Shown here one piece after another: positions 28,270 through 38,136 of a stretch of DNA of 64,000 bases; position 1 is the stretch's first letter; each line of letters begins with the position of its first letter. Position numbers and translations under genes: made by a program. Origin of the DNA: an uncultured Akkermansia sp. (lineage in GTDB: Bacteria; Verrucomicrobiota; Verrucomicrobiia; Verrucomicrobiales; Akkermansiaceae); contig CANQBZ010000002.1 in NCBI GenBank assembly GCA_947589295.1, positions 1-64,000 on the forward strand, given 5' to 3'. The notes beneath the pieces were generated by a model. It had not been told where the DNA came from and did no database searches. It saw nothing but the letters and a program-made list of their open reading frames with translations.

Positions 28270-29405
28270 GAGTCCTTGATGAGATGTCTGGGCCAAATGT
28301 CCTGCGGTGTCGCTGGGGTGTAGCGCTGGATGCTGGTGAGTATCCCCACCGACAAAATCGTGAAGATAAGATTAGTGCCGCCGTAGCTGATAAAGGGGAG
28401 GGGTAAGCCGGAATTCGGCAACAGGGATGTGACAACCGCCATGTTGAGTACCGCTGGCCAAAAAATTGTACACACCAGTCCCGTAGCCAACAATCGTCCG
28501 AAGGTATCCTGAGTTTGCAAGGCCAGCATGATGCCAAAAATTGTAAGCAACGTGAAGAGTAAAAGCACTCCCAGTGTGCCCACCAGCCCCCATTCCTCCC
28601 CAATTTCTGCAAAAATAAAATCGGTGTGCGCAAATGGGAGATTGCCAAATTTTTCAATGCCGTCTCCCAGGCCGACTCCAGTTATCCCACCGCGTGCCAA
28701 AGCAAGGATGGAAATCCATTGCTGACGCCCCACACCCTGGCTGAATGCCTGCGGATCAAACCACGCATAGATACGCTCCAGACGGTTATCATTTCCGGTG
28801 GCCATATCAAACATGAGCACCATACCCACCAACATGGCCGTAAATAATAGCCAGTTGCGCACCCCCGCCACGTACATCACACAACCGCCGGATACTGCCA
28901 GAGCTGCTGCTGTACCCATATCTTTTTCAAACAATATCAATGCAAGCGGCAATCCAAAAAGCACCCCACCGGGCCACACAAAACCGCGCCAAAAGGTACC
29001 TGGCATTTCTCGGTGCGTGGTGTACCAATCTGCCAGCGTGAGCATTAGGCAAATCTTAGCTACCTCACTGGGCTGAAATGAGAAAATTCCCAGATTAATC
29101 CAACGTCTCTCCCCGTTAATCTCCATGCCGACATGCGGCACGTAACAGAGGACAAGCGCACCCACGCACCCCCACCACGCCCAATACACCCATGGCCGCA
29201 TGGATTGGTAACGCACCGTGCTCATTGCGAGAGCCGCAAGCAACCCTACCAACCCAAAGATGCACTGCTTAGTGAGAAACTGCGATGGATCTCCCCCATT
29301 GGGCACATAGGCACATAAACCTGTGCTTGCCACCATCATGATGCCGAGTACCAGCAGGATGGTGAAACACACCCAGATGCCTATAATGCTTAACCGCGAT
29401 GTCAT
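28266..29405 (-). CDS. ftsW: SEDS peptidoglycan glycosyltransferase
   Basis: Polytopic; QPSEVAKICLML, FEKDMGTAAALAVSGG, NSGLPLPFISYGGTNLIF. Confidence 0.95.
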   Translation of the reverse strand: MTSRLSIIGIWVCFTILLVLGIMMVASTGLCAYVPNGGDPSQFLTKQCIFGLVGLLAALAMSTVRYQSMRPWVYWAWWGCVGALVLCYVPHVGMEINGERRWINLGIFSFQPSEVAKICLMLTLADWYTTHREMPGTFWRGFVWPGGVLFGLPLALILFEKDMGTAAALAVSGGCVMYVAGVRNWLLFTAMLVGMVLMFDMATGNDNRLERIYAWFDPQAFSQGVGRQQWISILALARGGITGVGLGDGIEKFGNLPFAHTDFIFAEIGEEWGLVGTLGVLLLFTLLTIFGIMLALQTQDTFGRLLATGLVCTIFWPAVLNMAVVTSLLPNSGLPLPFISYGGTNLIFTILSVGILTSIQRYTPATPQDIWPRHLIKDS

Positions 29406-29430
29406 GGAGGAGCTTTGGTGTGCGCGTTAC

Positions 29431-30288
29431 TCAACGACTCAAGCGTAATCGCATGCCGGGGCTGATGCGATTTGCGTCCTTGATGCCATTGATGAGCATA
29501 AGCTCTTTCATGGGCACTTTGACCTTGCGCGAAATGCGCGAGAGGGTCTCACCACGCTGTACGACATGCACCTTCCCCGGAGCAGTTGCAGGGCCAGGGG
29601 TCGCATGTGCGACTGGCTGGATTGGTTGCGCAACTGAGGCGTCTCGAGGTGTACGGTGCACAACTGCGCTTCCCGTAGGCACGACCAGATTGTCACCCAC
29701 ACGCGGCTCTGCATCTGCAATTCCGGGATTCGCCGCCCGCAATGCGGCAAGACTGACCGCGTATTGCGCTGCGATGTTCTGCCATGTGTCACCTGTAGCT
29801 ACCATGTGGTAAATAGGTGCGGATGTTGCAGCTGAGGTAACCTCTACAACCTCCTCCGCCACTTCTTCTGCCTCCTCCTCATCTGCCGAGACCGCCTGCG
29901 TGATATGGTTGGAAGCCGCAGAAGAGCCTTGCGTCGCCTGCTGGACAGGGGCTGCTGTGGGAGCCAACACAGGTGGCGGGGTTAGCACAGGTTCTGCCGG
30001 AGTTGGCGGGGCTGCAGGCACCTTATTCGGCGGGGCCGCTGCCAATGGCACCGCGGCCGCACCCCCTTCCCTCACCATGTGCCCGCGGAGCAGTACGCCT
30101 CCGATGATGATGAGATGCAGCATGAGTAAACCTACGATGATGCGCACAATTGTGACGCTGCTGGTGCGATCTTCCACCAATCCGGTATCACTGCGATGCC
30201 GATATCGTTGGATAAGAGAATGGAACAAATGACGTTTGGGCTTTACTCTGCCCAATGTGGGTGTACTGTAGGGGTCTTTCTGTTTCAT
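29431..30288 (-). CDS. TM-anchored protein with two LysM domains, inserted in the dcw cluster
   Basis: TM IIVGLLMLHLIIIGGVLL; Pro/Ala-rich linker; LysM YHMVATGDTWQNIAAQYAVSLAALRAANPG and VHVVQRGETLSRISRKVKVPMKELMLING. Confidence 0.85.
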   Translation of the reverse strand: MKQKDPYSTPTLGRVKPKRHLFHSLIQRYRHRSDTGLVEDRTSSVTIVRIIVGLLMLHLIIIGGVLLRGHMVREGGAAAVPLAAAPPNKVPAAPPTPAEPVLTPPPVLAPTAAPVQQATQGSSAASNHITQAVSADEEEAEEVAEEVVEVTSAATSAPIYHMVATGDTWQNIAAQYAVSLAALRAANPGIADAEPRVGDNLVVPTGSAVVHRTPRDASVAQPIQPVAHATPGPATAPGKVHVVQRGETLSRISRKVKVPMKELMLINGIKDANRISPGMRLRLSR

Positions 30289-30317
30289 GGTGTTTGTATA
30301 GAGTTGTTGAAATGTGT

Positions 30318-31628
30318 TTACGAGTGAACTTTTTCCTGAACTGAATGGCGAAAATCATCACCACGTTGCGCATAGCTCTTGTATTGGTCAAAGGACGATG
30401 TAGCAGGAGAAAATAGCACCACATCGCCGGCAACAGCATGCTTTGCCGCAGTGTCTACGGCCTCACGTACGGTCCGTACGCGCACAGTCCGGTGCTGGTT
30501 GCCTAGCGTGCGCTCAAGCTGCTCGGCTATTTGCCCGAACACCACACACAGCTTTACCTTACCTTGCATCGTCGGCAACAACGGGGTGTAGTCCAGCCCT
30601 TTATCCTTGCCGCCGATAAGCAGAACGATGGGACGCGACTGCGAACGGATGGCAGCCTCCGTAGAGTGCAGATTGGTGCTTTTTGAATCATTTAACCAAA
30701 GTACACCATGCTGCTCCGCCACAAACTCACAGCGATGATGTGGTGGCTCAAAGTTCGTCAGGGCCGGCACAATCTCGTCATCCTTGAGGCCGACAGCGCG
30801 GCACGCAAGGATGGCTGCCATACAGTTTTCTGCATTGTGCGCCTGCTGCAGGGCTGTGCCTGTTAAGTCCGCCACAGTGGTGTCAATTTGCTTAATGCAG
30901 CAATCTTCATAGCGCAAGAGACCGCTTCCGGCGTAAGCAGAGAACTCTACAATTTTCGGTTTGATAGGCGGTATCTTTTCGCCCACTCGAATGATAGCTA
31001 TCTGTTGCTCATCCATGTTCTCAAAAATGCGTAGTTTAGCCTCGTAATAATCGCTCAGCTTCGTGTAGCGATCCATGTGGTCGGGCGCAAAGTTTAGCCA
31101 TACCGCCACCTCTGGCCGGAAGCTCTGCACAGTCTCTAGTTGGAAGGATGAAATTTCGAGTACAGCAAACTCCGGCTGCGGTTTTTGCAGCGCCACCTCG
31201 CAAAAGGGGTAGCCGTAATTCCCGCAAGCTTTTGCACTGCGTCCCGCCTGGAGCAGGATATGCTCGATGAGCGCGGTCGTCGTAGTCTTACCATTCGTAC
31301 CGGTAATGGCAATGATACGTCCACGGAAGTAGCGGGACGCCAACTCCACCTCGCCGATGATAGGCGCTCCCGCGCAAGTGAAAGCCAGCGCCCACGGCTT
31401 GTCAGCCTCAATCCCCGGAGAAATGACCACCAAGTCCGCTGAATAGCCGCGCGCTTCTTCCTTACTCGCACCCGGCACGAATTCAACTGCCGCATCAGAG
31501 CATACCGCCTCGGGGTCCGAATCAAAGATACACACCCTCGCTGCGCCATGCGCCGCCGCCAAGTGCGCCGCCGCCACCCCGCTTCGACCACAACCCAGCA
31601 CCGCTACTCTCTTGCCTGTTAAATTCAT
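30318..31628 (-). CDS. murD: UDP-N-acetylmuramoylalanine--D-glutamate ligase
   Basis: VAVLGCGRSGVAAAHLAA; IAITGTNGKTTTTALIEHIL; WLNDSKSTN; LLIGGKDKGLDY. Start 31628. Confidence 0.96.
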   Translation of the reverse strand: MNLTGKRVAVLGCGRSGVAAAHLAAAHGAARVCIFDSDPEAVCSDAAVEFVPGASKEEARGYSADLVVISPGIEADKPWALAFTCAGAPIIGEVELASRYFRGRIIAITGTNGKTTTTALIEHILLQAGRSAKACGNYGYPFCEVALQKPQPEFAVLEISSFQLETVQSFRPEVAVWLNFAPDHMDRYTKLSDYYEAKLRIFENMDEQQIAIIRVGEKIPPIKPKIVEFSAYAGSGLLRYEDCCIKQIDTTVADLTGTALQQAHNAENCMAAILACRAVGLKDDEIVPALTNFEPPHHRCEFVAEQHGVLWLNDSKSTNLHSTEAAIRSQSRPIVLLIGGKDKGLDYTPLLPTMQGKVKLCVVFGQIAEQLERTLGNQHRTVRVRTVREAVDTAAKHAVAGDVVLFSPATSSFDQYKSYAQRGDDFRHSVQEKVHS

Positions 31629-32653
31629 ATGAAATAGGATATTGTTTTCATGATCGTTAAAGTCACGACGAGCAGCCCAGCCGCTATAATCCAAGCGCGC
31701 ACACAGACCTGCGTCTCACTCATCCCACACTTTTCAAAATGGTGGTGCAACGGAGCCATCTTGAAGAAACGTCTTCCTTCCCCGTACATGCGTTTTGTAA
31801 TTTTGAACCATATCACCTGGATCACCACTGAAGCAGCTTCCGCCACAAATACACCGGCAAGAACAATGAGCATGAGCTCCATCCCGGTGCAAACGGCCAA
31901 CGTTCCCAATGCGCCGCCGAGCGCCAGCGATCCGGTGTCGCCCATAAACACCTTTGCCGGATGGCAGTTGTACCACAAGAATCCCGTGCATGCCGCCAGC
32001 ACAGCGATCGAAAATGCCGACAATCCGGCATGGCCACTTCCGTCGTACATCAGAAAGAACATTACTGCCGGTATCATACAACCGCTAGCCAAGCCATCCA
32101 AACCATCCGTCAGGTTCACTGCATTGGAGGTGGCAATGATGGTGAGGATTGCCAGCGGGACGAAGAGCCATCCGATGTGAACCCACCCGTAAAAGGGAAT
32201 GGCGATACTGCAGACGCTCTCATCCGTGCAATAGAGATAAACTGCGCAAAACGCTGCGACAAACGTTTGCAGCATAATTTTAAACCACCCATTTACACCA
32301 TCACTGGTGTGTCTTTTTATCTTGGCGTAGTCATCCAAAAAGCCGAGAAAAGCCGTGACAAGAACAACGAGCAGCACACACTGCACTCGCACGTCTGCCA
32401 ATGGGAGGAAGAGCAAGGCGTAGACAAGCACCGCGCCGATAAGCAGCAAACCCCCCATCGTCGGCGTACCGGCCTTTCCCGCATGATCCGGCGCGTGCAC
32501 GTTGCCATGTGCCGCGCGCACCGGTTGTCCTGCTTTCAGTTCCTGCAGCTTCCGGATGCTCCACGGACACAATGCCAGCACCAGAACCAGCGGCACCACA
32601 AGCGCCGCTATTCTCACTAGCGCCTCATTCATGGTAAATAGATCGTTCAGCAT
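31625..32653 (-). CDS. mraY: phospho-N-acetylmuramoyl-pentapeptide-transferase
   Basis: HAGKAGTPTMGGLL; FLDDYAKI; NAVNLTDGLDGLA; FMGDTGSLALGG; HHHFEKCG. Confidence 0.97.
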   Translation of the reverse strand: MLNDLFTMNEALVRIAALVVPLVLVLALCPWSIRKLQELKAGQPVRAAHGNVHAPDHAGKAGTPTMGGLLLIGAVLVYALLFLPLADVRVQCVLLVVLVTAFLGFLDDYAKIKRHTSDGVNGWFKIMLQTFVAAFCAVYLYCTDESVCSIAIPFYGWVHIGWLFVPLAILTIIATSNAVNLTDGLDGLASGCMIPAVMFFLMYDGSGHAGLSAFSIAVLAACTGFLWYNCHPAKVFMGDTGSLALGGALGTLAVCTGMELMLIVLAGVFVAEAASVVIQVIWFKITKRMYGEGRRFFKMAPLHHHFEKCGMSETQVCVRAWIIAAGLLVVTLTIMKTISYFI

Positions 32654-34038
32654 TGCTCGTCAGTCTTGCTTAAAAAAATATTCATTACCCGCTCAATACC
32701 CGCTGCGCGGGAACCCTTGAAAAGGATCGCATCTCCGGGATGCACCACGGCACGCAAAGCAACTGCCGCCGCTTGAGGACCTTCGACTCGCTGCACCGGC
32801 ACGCCACCCGCACGCAAAGCCTCCACCAACGCATGCAGCTCCGCGCTGCCTTCGCCAAGCACCACAATTCCTGCATAGCCGCACTCCGCCGCGCATTTGC
32901 CTACCTCCGCATGTGCAGCCACGCCGGCTTTGCCCAGCTCTCCCATTTTGCCGAGTACAGCATAGCGCTTACCAAGCACCTCCATAGCTGCCACGGTACG
33001 CAGAGCGGCTACCATGCTTTCCGGGTTGGCATTGTACGTATCGTCCACCAGCAACATTCCCATCTCCTCGCGGCAAGTAAGGCGTCCCTGAGTAAGGGCG
33101 ATATTACCCAGCCCGTCGGCAATTTCATTCAAACTGCAACCCAGCTGCCACCCCGCTGCAGCCGCCAGCAGACTGTTGCTCACCATGTGCGCTCCCGGTA
33201 CGGGCAGGTGGACTAGGACCTCGCCTACACCGTCTATTACAAGCGTGTAGTCACTCCCTTGCGCACCGCTCCTCACGTTGAGTGCGCGAACAGCGCTCTG
33301 TTTTCCTCCCACGGGGAGGACTCGTGCTCGCGTCTGCGAGGCAATAAAGTCTGCATAATCATCCTCTGCGGGGTAAATCATGCAACCACTCGAAGGCAGA
33401 GAACGCGCCACCGTGCACTTCTCCTGGGCAATAGCGTCTCGCGAGCCTAGTAGTCCTATGTGTGCAGAGCCGATATGCGTAATGATGCCTATGCTTGGCT
33501 GAGCCATAGCACAGAGTGGCGCCAATTCGCCAGCATGGTTCATTCCCATTTCCCACACGGCAGCCTGGGTATCAGCCGGAGCAGACAAGATGCTCAACGG
33601 CACTCCCACATGGTTATTGAAATTGCCCTGTGTTGCCACCACGCACGAATAATGTTTTGCCAGCACGGCACGTGTCATATCCTTGGTACTGGTCTTACCA
33701 CTGGATCCCGTGATGCCTACCACCTGCACGGCCATTTGCCGGCGCCACCAAGCCGCTAAATCCTGCAGCGCTTTCAGCGTGTCGGGCACCAACAGCACAC
33801 TACACTCTGCATCGTACCCGTCCATCACTCTGCTCACCACCACGGAAGCAGCTTTTTGCGATGCCATAGAAGCGAAGCTGTTGCCATCAAACTTATCCCC
33901 ACTGAGTGCAAAGAACACGCAATCCTCATTCACGCTGCGACTATCCGTACATACACCTGCGGTGATACAACGCGAGCCACGCGCCAGCAGTTTGCCACCG
34001 GTTACGTTGACGAGTTGCTCGAGTTGAATTTCTTTCAT
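32647..34038 (-). CDS. murF: UDP-MurNAc-tripeptide--D-alanyl-D-alanine ligase
   Basis: VVGITGSSGKTSTKDMTRAVL; EMGMNHAGEL; LLVDDTYNANPESM; FKGSRAAGIERV. Confidence 0.96.
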   Translation of the reverse strand: MKEIQLEQLVNVTGGKLLARGSRCITAGVCTDSRSVNEDCVFFALSGDKFDGNSFASMASQKAASVVVSRVMDGYDAECSVLLVPDTLKALQDLAAWWRRQMAVQVVGITGSSGKTSTKDMTRAVLAKHYSCVVATQGNFNNHVGVPLSILSAPADTQAAVWEMGMNHAGELAPLCAMAQPSIGIITHIGSAHIGLLGSRDAIAQEKCTVARSLPSSGCMIYPAEDDYADFIASQTRARVLPVGGKQSAVRALNVRSGAQGSDYTLVIDGVGEVLVHLPVPGAHMVSNSLLAAAAGWQLGCSLNEIADGLGNIALTQGRLTCREEMGMLLVDDTYNANPESMVAALRTVAAMEVLGKRYAVLGKMGELGKAGVAAHAEVGKCAAECGYAGIVVLGEGSAELHALVEALRAGGVPVQRVEGPQAAAVALRAVVHPGDAILFKGSRAAGIERVMNIFLSKTDEQC

Positions 34039-35558
34039 GCCCTTTTTTCTGCGATTTTGGCGGCTACAATTTCAGCTTCTTTACGCTCGACAAAACGGCG
34101 CACTGCCTCTGCATCCGAAAAGCGTATCGTCTTTTCCCCGACAATCTGGTAGTCCTCGTGTCCCTTGCCAGCGATGAGAACTACATCGCCTGGCCGTGCC
34201 ATGGTGAGTGCTGTTTCAATAGCCTCCCCTCGATTGGTGATGCGATGCTGCTTTTCTTCTGGAATACCGGGCATAATTTCGTCAATAATGCTCTCGGGAT
34301 CTTCATGACGTGGGTTGTCACTCGTGACCAGACAAATATCTGCATACTTCGCTGCAGCAGTTCCCATAAGCGGCCGTTTTGTGCGGTCACGATCCCCACC
34401 GCAGCCAAACACGACAATAAGGCGTCCCTGACGAGTAAGGGCACGCATGGTGCAACACACGTTTTCCAGCGCATCCGGCGTGTGCGCATAATCCACAAAA
34501 CACTGCACGTGGTGTGCGCCGCTTACTAGTTCCAAGCGACCCGGCACCTGCGGAGCCGTAGCTAGGCAGCTAATGGCGTCTCGGAAGTTGACACCTGCCG
34601 CAGCCGCGCCCACCAAAGCTGCCAAACTATTGGAGATATTGAAACGACCGATAAGGGGAATACGCACCAAGAAGCTGCGTCCCTTCCACGTAAGCTCGTA
34701 TTGACTTCCTCTGAGAGTAGTGAGTCTCGGAGTCATGCGATATTCTGCATCCGCGGCTTCACCAAAGGTGCGAACCTTCATGAGGGGCTGCATCTCCTCC
34801 GCCAAACGACGCCCGTATGGATCATCAATATTGACAACTGCCACCGCCTTGCGATCCATCCTCAGAGCCATACCGGTAAACAGCTTCTTTTTCGCCTGGT
34901 AGTAACTTTCCATGTCGCCATGGTAATCCAAGTGATCCTGAGTGAGGTTGGTGAAAATACCCACACGGAAATCAGTGCCGACCGTGCGCTGCTGATCGAG
35001 TGCGTGGGAGGAAACCTCCATAGCCACCGCGCGGCAACCGTTGCGCACCATGTCGGCCATCATGCGCTGCAGCTCGGCACTGCCCGGCGTGGTATTATGC
35101 GAGTTCATGCGCCGCGCTCCGTCATCGTAAAGCACCGTGCCGATGAGCCCGGCTTTCTGCCACGTGCTGCGCAGGATATGGTGCAACAAGTAAGTGATGG
35201 TCGTCTTGCCATTCGTCCCTGTCACCCCCAGCGTGACAAGCTGCTGGCTTGGAAAACCGCGCCATGCGCTCATCAGCAGGCCGCAAGCTTGGCGCGTATC
35301 ACCCACCTGAATCCAGCACACTCCCTTCTCCTCAACACCGGCCGGGCACAGCTGCTCGGCCACGATGACTACCGCGCCGTTGCTGATTGCTTTGGGAATA
35401 GCGCTGTGTCCATCAAACTTGCTACCGCGTACAGCAATAAAAGCGCTGCCGGGAGTCACTTTGCGACTGTCATCAGTGAGTTGGCCAATGGTGCGACGAA
35501 GCGTACCGGTGATCACCGCATCGGGAAGCAGCGAAAAGAGTTGTTTGTGATTCATCAT
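34035..35558 (-). CDS. murE: UDP-N-acetylmuramoyl-L-alanyl-D-glutamate--2,6-diaminopimelate ligase
   Basis: LGVTGTNGKTTITYLLHHIL; AMEVSSHALDQQR; FVDYAHTPDALENV; SDNPRHEDPESII (DNPR motif). Start 35558 or 35555. Confidence 0.96.
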   Translation of the reverse strand: MMNHKQLFSLLPDAVITGTLRRTIGQLTDDSRKVTPGSAFIAVRGSKFDGHSAIPKAISNGAVVIVAEQLCPAGVEEKGVCWIQVGDTRQACGLLMSAWRGFPSQQLVTLGVTGTNGKTTITYLLHHILRSTWQKAGLIGTVLYDDGARRMNSHNTTPGSAELQRMMADMVRNGCRAVAMEVSSHALDQQRTVGTDFRVGIFTNLTQDHLDYHGDMESYYQAKKKLFTGMALRMDRKAVAVVNIDDPYGRRLAEEMQPLMKVRTFGEAADAEYRMTPRLTTLRGSQYELTWKGRSFLVRIPLIGRFNISNSLAALVGAAAAGVNFRDAISCLATAPQVPGRLELVSGAHHVQCFVDYAHTPDALENVCCTMRALTRQGRLIVVFGCGGDRDRTKRPLMGTAAAKYADICLVTSDNPRHEDPESIIDEIMPGIPEEKQHRITNRGEAIETALTMARPGDVVLIAGKGHEDYQIVGEKTIRFSDAEAVRRFVERKEAEIVAAKIAEKRA

Positions 35559-37753
35559 GGGTTGGAAGGGTAGGGATATTGGGCTGTGCGGTCTTTGCTG
35601 TTGCGGTAACGCTCGTACGCCACGGGATCGTTGGGTTGTATATTCAGGACATTGATAAATCGTTCCGCCGCTTGACGGAAAATAGGCGCAGCCACTGTGC
35701 CACCGCCGGGGTTGCAATCCGTGGGGTGTGGCTCATCGATGACAGTCATTACAACGAGCTGCGGGTTATCAATGGGCAAGACCCCTGCGAAAGATACAGT
35801 GTAGAGTCCTTCGTAATAACCGCCCTTTTCTTTCACCTTCTTGGCAGTGCCGGTCTTGCCTCCAATGAGAAACCCAGGAATAGCCGCTGCAGTAGCCGTA
35901 CCACGACCGCCCTGACCACTGCTTTCAGTCACGCTGCGCAAGGCTTGGCGTAAATCACGAGCTGTCTCGCTCGTCATCACACGGCATACCTCCTGTGGTT
36001 TGCACTCATCATACACTGTACCATCGGCCGCAATAATTTTGTCGATCAAGCGCGGTTTCATACGTACCCCATCATTCGCCACAGTAGCATACACCATTGC
36101 CATGTGCAGCGGGGAGACCGAAACTGAGTAACCGTAGGCGATACGAGAAAAATTGACGATATTATTGCCGTCTGCCAGCAAGCAAGCACCGCCACTCGGC
36201 AAATCGACGCCTACAGGTTGATCCAGTCCATAGCGACGAATGTACTCTCTGTAATTGGGCCATTTGCACGCCAGCGCAATGCGCGCCGCTCCCGGATTGC
36301 TCGACTTTTTGAGTACACCATACAATGGCTGCGTGCCGTAGTTGAAGCGGCCGTCATTGATTGGCTTGCTGCCGAAGCCCACGCTGAAAGGCGAGCAATT
36401 CACCGGCGTGTCGATACGCATGATATGCTTGTCCACCGCAGTTGTGGCAGCTATCACTTTGAAAGTAGAACCGGGCTCGTAGCGAGTCTGGCACGCAAAG
36501 TTGAAATCCCCTGTCACAGGCACGCCCTTGGCATCCTTTACGCTACCACGTTTGAACGTCCCCTCGGGGGTGATGAGCTCCTTCGTATTCAAGTTAAAGG
36601 ATGGGCGACTCACCATAGCGAGAATGTCTCCGGTACGCGGTTCCACTACAATCATACAGCCGCGTTTAGCGCGGTAGTGACTCATTCCACGATCCAATTC
36701 TTGCTCGCAAATTGCCTGCAGGCGCATATCAATCGTCAGTCGCAGATTTAAACCGTGCTTGGGAGCTAAGTAGCGGTCATCCTCGTTTGGCAAAATCTGC
36801 CCGCGCGCATTGTGACGGTATTCGCGCATGCCATCCACTCCCGCCAGATAACCCTGAAAATACTCCTCCACACCGCTCATTCCACGATTTTCATGGTCCA
36901 CATATCCCAATACATGACAAAGCATCTCGGGCATCACGTAGGAACGCTTTGGGTTAGCTTGTACCATGATACCCCGTACGTGCGCCTTGACAAGCGTCTC
37001 TTTGATGCGTTCTGCCGTATCCAGATTGAGTCCCTTAGCCAAAATAATCTGATTGCGCAAGGGGCGAACGGGCTCTCCTTTTTTTTGTGCTTGGCGGTTG
37101 TACTGCTCAGTAGCAGTCTGGGCAATTCGCTCAATGATATCCTCACGTGTCGTATACCGTCTGCTACGGGAAGCATCTGTATCATCCGCGTTCTCTATGC
37201 GGCAGAGGTAGGGGAAAAGTAATTCAGCCACCAGTCGGTCATGCAGTTGGTAGTAGTAGGCGCACACTTGCGGGTCGTACTCAAGCATGCGATTCGTCTT
37301 GGCATCTGATGAGCCCAGCTGGCGGCGCAACGCCGCCTTTTGTTCAGGCGTTATACGACGGCGGGCGTAATCCAAAAGTTCAGCACGCTTTCTTGCAAGC
37401 ATTTTACGACGTGCCGCCTCATCTTTTGTTTGCGCCCACTCCATGGTATGGCTGACCTGGTTGTAGGCCAAGCCATCCACCACTGCTGTAAGTTCACGCA
37501 AGTGGTATCGATTTGCCACCAACTCAGCATTCTGGATGTTGTTCGTGAGTATCTCCTCATTACGGTCCATGATCACCCCGCGTTGCGCCGGGATGCGCTC
37601 CTTCTCAATCAATTCATCGGCAGCGATTCGGCCGTGGTTCCCAGAATCCACCACCTGCAATTCCACCAGACGGTTGGCGATCACGCACGATACCCCCAAC
37701 ACCAGCACACACAGCCAAGCGCATCGATTTGCAAAGGGTATCTTGGTTTTCAT
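35555..37753 (-). CDS. ftsI: penicillin-binding protein (FtsI/PBP3-type transpeptidase)
   Basis: STFK (YEPGSTFKVIA), SSN (KKSSNPGAARI), KTG (IGGKTGTAKK) motifs; N-terminal TM; dcw position. Confidence 0.94.
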   Translation of the reverse strand: MKTKIPFANRCAWLCVLVLGVSCVIANRLVELQVVDSGNHGRIAADELIEKERIPAQRGVIMDRNEEILTNNIQNAELVANRYHLRELTAVVDGLAYNQVSHTMEWAQTKDEAARRKMLARKRAELLDYARRRITPEQKAALRRQLGSSDAKTNRMLEYDPQVCAYYYQLHDRLVAELLFPYLCRIENADDTDASRSRRYTTREDIIERIAQTATEQYNRQAQKKGEPVRPLRNQIILAKGLNLDTAERIKETLVKAHVRGIMVQANPKRSYVMPEMLCHVLGYVDHENRGMSGVEEYFQGYLAGVDGMREYRHNARGQILPNEDDRYLAPKHGLNLRLTIDMRLQAICEQELDRGMSHYRAKRGCMIVVEPRTGDILAMVSRPSFNLNTKELITPEGTFKRGSVKDAKGVPVTGDFNFACQTRYEPGSTFKVIAATTAVDKHIMRIDTPVNCSPFSVGFGSKPINDGRFNYGTQPLYGVLKKSSNPGAARIALACKWPNYREYIRRYGLDQPVGVDLPSGGACLLADGNNIVNFSRIAYGYSVSVSPLHMAMVYATVANDGVRMKPRLIDKIIAADGTVYDECKPQEVCRVMTSETARDLRQALRSVTESSGQGGRGTATAAAIPGFLIGGKTGTAKKVKEKGGYYEGLYTVSFAGVLPIDNPQLVVMTVIDEPHPTDCNPGGGTVAAPIFRQAAERFINVLNIQPNDPVAYERYRNSKDRTAQYPYPSNP

Positions 37754-37776
37754 TGTCTTGGTACGCAGGAGGAGCT

Positions 37777-38130
37777 TTACCGAGCAGCGGTGGAACTTAC
37801 GGCGGAATCTTGGCGTGTGCTGCGGGCGATTTCAATTTGACTATGGCGAATATCGTGCAGGGTAGAGCCATCGCGCATCAGTCGTTCGCGCATGGCCCAA
37901 CGATTGGTGAGTGCATCCGTCTTGGCACGGCATTGATTGGTATTCATCCGGCAGATAGCAATCTCACGATTCAGTTTGTTGATTTCGGTGCGCTCGGCCA
38001 CCTGCTCATTCTTGAGCACGGCATAGGCCACTCCCATAGCGGCAGCGATCACCGCAAAAGTCACCATCCACACTAAGAAGCCAAAGCTCACTCGTTGTGA
38101 ATACCGAGACTTGTAGACTTGTTGTATCAT
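37777..38130 (-). CDS. FtsL-like small bitopic septum protein
   Basis: 117 aa, one TM (FGFLVWMVTFAVIAAAMGVAYAVL) then heptad-like NKLNREIAICRMNTNQCRAKTDALTNR; lies between rsmH and ftsI. Confidence 0.65.
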   Translation of the reverse strand: MIQQVYKSRYSQRVSFGFLVWMVTFAVIAAAMGVAYAVLKNEQVAERTEINKLNREIAICRMNTNQCRAKTDALTNRWAMRERLMRDGSTLHDIRHSQIEIARSTRQDSAVSSTAAR

Positions 38131-38136
38131 GATTGC

